Positions 59,135 to 64,000 of a stretch of DNA of 64,000 nucleotides are shown in pieces. A program made the translations under genes and the position numbers. The notes beneath the pieces are model-generated. The model was not told the origin of the DNA, did no database searches, and worked only from the letters and a program-made list of their open reading frames with translations. Origin of the DNA: CAYUUW01 sp964448005 (lineage in GTDB: Bacteria > Patescibacteriota > Gracilibacteria > UM-FILTER-43-11); assembly GCA_964448005.1 (NCBI GenBank), contig CAYUUW010000002.1, positions 1-64,000 of the forward strand, given 5' to 3'. Numbering within the stretch: the stretch's first letter is position 1; every line of letters starts with the position of its first letter.

Positions 59135-60857
59135 ATGAAGATCAACACGCTCAATTTCCTGATCGGCGGCAAGGCCGGCGAAGGCATCGATCGGCCCGGG
59201 GACCTTTTTTCGCGCCTCTGCATGCGCGAGGGGCTCAACGTGCATTCCACGGCCGAGTTCTACAGCGTCATCAAGGGCTACAACAGCATCTACCAGATCC
59301 GCGTGGCCGAAAAGCAGCTCTACGCCCACAGCAACCGCTACGATCTGATTCTGGCCTTCGACAAGGACACCACCGACCAGCACCTGAAAGAATTGGTGCC
59401 CGGGGGCGGCGTCATCTACGATCCGGCCATTGCCGGCGGCGAGCTGAGCGGCGAAGGCGTCTCCTTTTTCCCCGTGCCGCTCAAGCAGATCGNNNNNNNN
59501 NNGCTTCGATCTGGCCAAGAACATCGTGGGCCTGGGGTCCGCCATCGCCCTGCTGGATTACCCCTTCGAGGCCTTCTCCCAGCTGATCGCGGCCACCTTC
59601 GCCATGAAAGGCGAGGCCGTGGTGAAAAGCAATATCGAAGCCGCCCGCGCCGGCTACGAGCACATCCGCCAGAATTTCCACCTGGAGTTCAACTACCACC
59701 TGGAGCCTCGCCCAGCCAAGCCGGCCCTGCTGCTGAACGGCAACGAGGCCATCAGCCTGGGGGCCATCAAGGCGGGCTGCAAGTTCCTCTCCGAATACCC
59801 CATGACGCCCAGCTCCTCCATTCTGCACTGCATGGCCAAGCACGCCCGGACCTTCGACCTTTCCGTGAACCACGTGGAGGACGAGATTTCCGCCATCAAC
59901 ATGGCGGTGGGCGCCGGCTACGCCGGCGTGCGGAGCATGGCGGGAACCTCCGGCGGAGGCTTCGCCCTGATGACCGAGGCCATTGGCCTGGCGGGCATGA
60001 TCGAGGCGCCTGTGGTGATTGTGGAGGCCCAGCGACCCGGCCCTTCCACTGGCCTGCCCACCCGCACCGGCCAAGGCGACCTGCGCACGGCGATGCACGC
60101 CAGCCAGGGCGAGTTCCCCAAGATCGTGATGTCTCCCGGCACCCACGAGGAGGCTTTCACCATGGCCTTCGAAGCCTTCAATCTGGCCGAAGCCTACCAG
60201 TGCCCGGTCATCCTGCTCAGCGAGAAGTACCTCTCCGAAGGCCGCTCCAGCGTGCCGGAGCTGAAGCACGATCACCTCAAGATCGATCGGGGCAAGCTGC
60301 TGAAGGAAGACCAGATTCCCGCAGGCTTCAGGCGCTTCGCCGAAAGCGAGGACGGGATCAGCCCCCGCACGGTCCCCGGCCAAAAGGGCGGCGCCCACAC
60401 GGCCTCTTCCTACGAGCACCGCGAGGACGGCTATTTCACCGAGGAGATCGACGAGTGCCTGAGCATCCAGGCCCGGCGCATGCGCAAAATGGAGACCCTG
60501 CAGAAGCAGCTTCCCTTGGCCCGGCTGGAAGGATCCCAAGGCGCCGAGGTCACCCTGGTCTGCTGGGGAGCCACTTACGGCCCTGCCCTGGAGGCCCTGG
60601 AGCATCTACAGGAGAAAGGCGTCACGGCCAATCTGCTGCACATCAAGTACCTTCTGCCTTTGCAGCCCGGCGTGCGCGCGGCCCTGGAAAAGACCAAGCA
60701 CCCCATTCTGGTGGAAGGCAACATCACGGCCCAGCTGGGCGGCCTGATCGCCGAAAAGGCGGGCATCGAGATTCAGGACAAGATCCTGGACTGGTCCGGC
60801 CGGCCCTTCACGCCCGAGGGGATTGCGGAGAAGGTGCTGGAGATTTTGAAGAAATGA
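59135..60857 (+). CDS. 2-oxoacid:ferredoxin oxidoreductase, fused gamma-alpha subunit, with an N gap
   Basis: KorA/PorA-type subunit of about 570 residues plus whatever the gap hides. The N-terminal gamma domain (FLIGGKAGEGIDRPGDLFSR, then AEFYSVIKGYNS) is followed by the alpha domain (GNEAISLGAIKAGCKFLSEYP, MTPSSSIL, EDEISAINMAVGAGYAGVRS, TSGGGFALMTEAIGLAGM). With the beta subunit it oxidises a 2-oxoacid with CoA to acyl-CoA, CO2 and reduced ferredoxin. The frames on either side of the gap differ, so the true gap length is a multiple of three. The specific substrate cannot be told. Confidence 0.9.
59493..59502. other. Assembly gap (10 N) in the oxidoreductase alpha gene
   Basis: Left side ends in PLKQI plus one base; right side resumes as FDLAKNIVGLG. 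The restored length must be a multiple of three. Confidence 0.85.
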
Positions 60858-60861
60858 ATTC

Positions 60862-60901
60862 CGGCCTGTAGGGGCGCGATTAATCGCGCCCCTACAGGCC
60901 G
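60862..60901. repeat. 40-base perfect palindrome between the two oxidoreductase genes
   Basis: CGGCCTGTAGGGGCGCGATT and its exact complement without a loop. The core TAGGGGCGCGATT/AATCGCGCCCCTA resembles palindromic units that are dispersed in many bacterial genomes. It begins 4 bases after the alpha stop codon. Confidence 0.9.
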
Positions 60902-60946
60902 CATCAATTGTCAATTCGTCATTGTTAATTAGTAATTTTGTTTTTC

Positions 60947-61807
60947 ATGCCCCGAACCCCCAAGGACTACACCAACCCCACCGGCAAGCCCAACTGGTGC
61001 CCCGGCTGCGGCGACTTCGGCATCGAGGCGGCCCTGAAGGGGGCCATGGCCAAGATGGATCTGGATCCGGACAAGGTCACCTTCGTCTCCGGCATCGGCT
61101 GCGGGGCCAACATGCCCTACTGGTTCAGCACCTACGGGGCGGTCACGCTGCATGGGCGCGCCTTGCCTTTCGCCACGGGGGCCAAGCTGGCCAACCACAG
61201 CCAGCAGGTGGTGGTGGAGGGGGGCGACGGCGACGGCTACGGCATCGGCATGGGGCACTTCATCCACGCCATGCGGCGCAACGCCAACCTGACCTACGTG
61301 GTGGGGAACAACACCGTCTACGGCCTCACCAAGGGGCAGATCTCGCCCACGGCCCAAAAGGGGACTCCTTCCCCGTCCACGCCCTTCGGCTCGCCGGATT
61401 CGGCCATCAATCCGCTGGCGGTGGCCCTTTCAGTCAACTGCTCGTTTGTGGCGCGGGGCTACGCAGGCAACCTGCCTCACCTGACCAACCTGATCAAGCT
61501 GGGCATGGAGCACAAGGGCTTTTCCTTCATCGATGTGCTGCAGCCCTGCGTGACCTACGACAAGATCCACACCTACGCCTACTACCAGGAAAAGTGCTAC
61601 GACCTGCAGCAGGCCGGGCACGACTCCGCCGACCGCCAACTGGCCTACCAGAAGGCTTTCGAGAGCGAGAAGCTGCCCATCGGCATCTTTTACCAGTACC
61701 AGGGCGAAGTGTACGAGGAGGCCCAGCCGCAGTTCGCCAAGGGGCCTTTGGCCGCTAGGAATTTGGACAACATTGATATCGGGCAGGTGTTTGGGCAGTA
61801 TGCGTGA
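60947..61807 (+). CDS. 2-oxoacid:ferredoxin oxidoreductase, beta subunit
   Basis: A 286-residue subunit that binds thiamine diphosphate. WCPGCGDFGIEAALKGAMA, SGIGCGANMPYW, and the TPP motif GDGDGYGIGMGHFIHAMRRN ending in NNTVYGLTKGQISPT are clear. Cysteines WCPGCG and GIGCGA are family iron-sulfur ligands. ATG 60947 starts MPRTPKDYTNPTGKPNWCPG; 60938 in frame adds only three residues. No ferredoxin-type delta subunit is nearby. Confidence 0.93.
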   Translation: MPRTPKDYTNPTGKPNWCPGCGDFGIEAALKGAMAKMDLDPDKVTFVSGIGCGANMPYWFSTYGAVTLHGRALPFATGAKLANHSQQVVVEGGDGDGYGIGMGHFIHAMRRNANLTYVVGNNTVYGLTKGQISPTAQKGTPSPSTPFGSPDSAINPLAVALSVNCSFVARGYAGNLPHLTNLIKLGMEHKGFSFIDVLQPCVTYDKIHTYAYYQEKCYDLQQAGHDSADRQLAYQKAFESEKLPIGIFYQYQGEVYEEAQPQFAKGPLAARNLDNIDIGQVFGQYA

Positions 61808-61856
61808 GGGGGGACGATTGGGATGATGGGGATTATTGGGAGTTTTGGGAGATCAA

Positions 61857-61862
61857 TATAAT
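61857..61862 (+). promoter_or_regulatory. -10 element that would give a leaderless transcript
   Basis: Perfect TATAAT, with its predicted start point at about 61869, one base before ATG 61870. The -35 region is poor (TTGGGA at 61836, 15-base spacer). Confidence 0.55.
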
Positions 61863-61869
61863 GTAGACT

Positions 61870-63960
61870 ATGAAAGCCACTGAAATTAAACTAGCCGATT
61901 TTCTTAAGAAATCACCCCAGTTCGTCATTCCTATTTATCAGCGCATCTATAGCTGGAGTGAAAAGGAATGCCTGCAGTTGTGGGAGGACGTTTTGCGTAC
62001 GGGCAGCAAGGATGAAATCACGGCGCATTTTGTTGGATCTATCGTCTATGTGGAAAAAGGGCTTTATTCTGTGGCGAATCAGTCCCAATTGCTTGTGATC
62101 GATGGCCAGCAAAGGCTCACTACAATAACTTTGCTGATCGAGGCTCTTGCGCGCGCTCTTGGAAGCAGCGAACCGATTGAAGGCTTTTCAGGAAAAAAAC
62201 TTCGCGATTACTACCTCATTGATCCGCGCGAAGAAGGCGAAAAAAAGTACAAACTCATCTTGTCCCAAACAGACAAGGCATCCTTAACGGCGATTCTGGA
62301 TAATGCCCCCGAGCCGAAAGAATGCTCCGTCCGCGTGAAGGCGAACTTTGAATTTTTTACCAATAAGCTCGAAAAGGAGAAGGATAACCTCGCAGCCATC
62401 TGCAAAGGCCTCGCAAAGCTTCTTATTGTCGATATATCGCTCAGCCGAGAGCAGGACAACCCGCAGCTTATTTTTGAAAGCCTAAACTCTACCGGACGCG
62501 AATTGAGCCAGGCCGACCTGATTCGGAATTTCATTCTCATGGGCCTTGAGCACGGATTGCAGTCAAAGCTTTACGATCAATATTGGAGGCCGATGGAAAT
62601 AGATTTCGGTCAATTAGGTTACGTTGAATATTTTGATAGTTTTATGCGGCATTATCTGACGGTGAAAACTGGCGTTATTCCGAGAGAGCGTGAGGTTTAC
62701 GAAGCTTTCAAGCAATATGCTCGTTCGCCAGGGGCATCGGATGTGGAGACACTTGTTGCCGATATTCGCATTTTTTCAGGCTATTATTGCGCAATGGCTT
62801 TGGGCGCGGAAAAAGATCCAGAGCTCAAAATGGCTTTTCAGGATCTTCAGGAATTAAAAGTCGATGTAGCATTTCCCTTCTTGCTAGAGCTCTACAATGA
62901 CTATAAAAAAGAAATTCTCTCTCCGGATGACTTTTTGAGGATAGTTCGTCTTGTTGAGAGCTATGTGTACCGCAGGGCTGTATGCGGCATACCAACCAAC
63001 TCAATGAATAAAACCTTTGGGAATTTTTCTCGTAACCTGAAAAAGGATCGATATCTTGAGAGCGTCCAGGCGAATTTTTTGCTCTTGCCATCTTATCGTA
63101 GCTTTCCGGGCGATGAAGAGTTTAAGCAGGCAATTAAGATTAAGGATCTCTATAATTTCCGCAGCAAAATTTACTGGCTCAGGCGGTTGGAAAATTACGA
63201 TAGAAAAGAGCGTGTTCCTGTGGATGAGTTCACTATTGAACACATCATGCCCCAAAATGAAAGCCTATCACCCGAATGGCAAAAAGAGCTTGGTTCCGAA
63301 TGGAAGGAAATTCAGAAAAAATACCTGCATACCTTGGGCAATCTGACCTTGACAGGCTACAATTCTGAGTATAGCGATAGACCCTTCATGGAAAAGCGAA
63401 ACATACGGGTGGGATTTGCGGAAAGCCCGTTGAGATTAAATAAGGATGTGGCCAGTAAAGAACATTGGGGGGCACAAGATATTCTAAATCGGGCGGAAAA
63501 TTTGTCGAATCAAGCCGTTAAAGTCTGGCCTGCGCCAGTTTTAGAGCCGGATATTTTGGCATCATACAGGCCAAAGGCAGAGGCTGCAGAATACAGCCTG
63601 GAAGATCACCCTTTTCTTAAAGCTGAACCGCTCCGAAGCGTATTCGAAGAACTCCGTAAGCAATTGCTTGCTCTTGATCCCTGCATCACAGAGGCGTTTT
63701 TAAAATTGTATGTTGCCTACAAGGCAGAAACTAATTTTGTGGACGTCGTTCCGCAGGCAAAACGTCTCCGCCTTTCATTGAATATAGACTTTTCGAAGAT
63801 CAATGATCCTAAGGGGCTTTGCAAAGACGTGACAAGCCTTGGTCGATGGGGAAATGGAAATGTTGAAGTAGGTCTGTCGAAAATTGAGGAAATACCCTAT
63901 ATCATCGGCTTGGTTCGCCAGGCCTTCGACAGGCAAATGGGACAAGAAATGGATGCATAA
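61870..63960 (+). CDS. Single-chain DUF262-DUF1524 (GmrSD-like) protein with a DUF5655-type C-terminus
   Basis: A 696-residue protein. The N-terminal DUF262 domain has VIPIYQRIYSW, VIDGQQRLTTITLL and FESLNSTGRELSQADLIRNF, a ParB/Srx-type NTPase fold. The middle has DUF1524 with FTIEHIMPQNESLSPEW and LHTLGNLTLTGYN, the His-containing HNH nuclease core. The C-terminal 110 residues (EPLRSVFEELRKQLLALDP, RLSLNIDF) resemble DUF5655. GmrSD enzymes cleave modified phage DNA using NTP. Base composition is visibly more AT-rich than neighbours, suggesting horizontal acquisition. Confidence 0.88.
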   Translation: MKATEIKLADFLKKSPQFVIPIYQRIYSWSEKECLQLWEDVLRTGSKDEITAHFVGSIVYVEKGLYSVANQSQLLVIDGQQRLTTITLLIEALARALGSSEPIEGFSGKKLRDYYLIDPREEGEKKYKLILSQTDKASLTAILDNAPEPKECSVRVKANFEFFTNKLEKEKDNLAAICKGLAKLLIVDISLSREQDNPQLIFESLNSTGRELSQADLIRNFILMGLEHGLQSKLYDQYWRPMEIDFGQLGYVEYFDSFMRHYLTVKTGVIPREREVYEAFKQYARSPGASDVETLVADIRIFSGYYCAMALGAEKDPELKMAFQDLQELKVDVAFPFLLELYNDYKKEILSPDDFLRIVRLVESYVYRRAVCGIPTNSMNKTFGNFSRNLKKDRYLESVQANFLLLPSYRSFPGDEEFKQAIKIKDLYNFRSKIYWLRRLENYDRKERVPVDEFTIEHIMPQNESLSPEWQKELGSEWKEIQKKYLHTLGNLTLTGYNSEYSDRPFMEKRNIRVGFAESPLRLNKDVASKEHWGAQDILNRAENLSNQAVKVWPAPVLEPDILASYRPKAEAAEYSLEDHPFLKAEPLRSVFEELRKQLLALDPCITEAFLKLYVAYKAETNFVDVVPQAKRLRLSLNIDFSKINDPKGLCKDVTSLGRWGNGNVEVGLSKIEEIPYIIGLVRQAFDRQMGQEMDA

Positions 63961-64000
63961 GCAGCAGCAAGCCCATTGTCGATTCCGCTTTCTATATTCC

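Noticed and set aside
1..64000. Recoding of TGA as glycine, as in Gracilibacteria and SR1
   Set aside because: TGA ends several genes at the expected place (ssb, rpmJ, fusA, rplC) and no in-frame TGA was seen inside conserved proteins.
1..64000. tRNA or rRNA genes
   Set aside because: No intergenic space shows a cloverleaf-like arrangement or conserved rRNA sequence on inspection; a tRNA-finding program could still detect something I missed.

Overview
The window looks like one GC-rich scaffold from a Candidate Phyla Radiation (Patescibacteria) genome, possibly near Peregrinibacteria; the phylum is my inference. The grounds are: a full S10-spc-alpha ribosomal gene order with no rpmD (L30) between rpsE and rplO, very compact spacing, a hypothetical protein of a type I associate with CPR genomes, and a surface-attachment gene set. 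TGA is an ordinary stop. Four 10-N assembly gaps (32849, 41914, 57550, 59493) and a broken rpoC reading frame show this is a draft, probably metagenomic, assembly.

Layout. 1-2950 is accessory: a transposase end, an orphan RelB/DinJ antitoxin, a CPR-type hypothetical, a relic of a peptidoglycan glycosyltransferase, and palindromic repeats. 3040-12401 holds rpoB, ssb, rpoC, rpsL and rpsG behind a consensus promoter. 12496-23429 interrupts the usual str operon with an SLH protein, a response regulator, a type IV pilus set (PilB, PilC, five prepilin-like proteins) and a large sensor kinase. fusA follows at 23605, then three exported proteins (25844-28636), then tuf and rpsJ (28824-30452). A DUF2339 membrane protein and a TSP3-repeat surface protein separate rpsJ from the rest of the S10 operon. 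33697-50098 runs rplC to rpsI, including secY, adk, map, infA and rpoA, and ends at a strong terminator.

50153-63960 is mixed: YraN, a dolichol-kinase-like protein, NrdR, unknown proteins, a DUF192 lipoprotein, a CtpA-type protease, a YmdB-type phosphodiesterase, DnaJ, two unknown low-complexity proteins, both subunits of a 2-oxoacid:ferredoxin oxidoreductase, and a single-chain DUF262/HNH protein whose lower GC suggests recent acquisition.

The most interesting part is the pilus locus. PilC carries an extra C-terminal SH3b domain and one prepilin carries a beta-propeller. The locus is flanked by an SLH protein on one side and, beyond fusA, by an S74-chaperone fibre protein on the other. I read this as a surface attachment apparatus with its own sensory input, placed among translation genes. 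Most housekeeping genes lack a Shine-Dalgarno sequence and instead have a TTAAT-like block and a pyrimidine-rich stretch just before the start codon.
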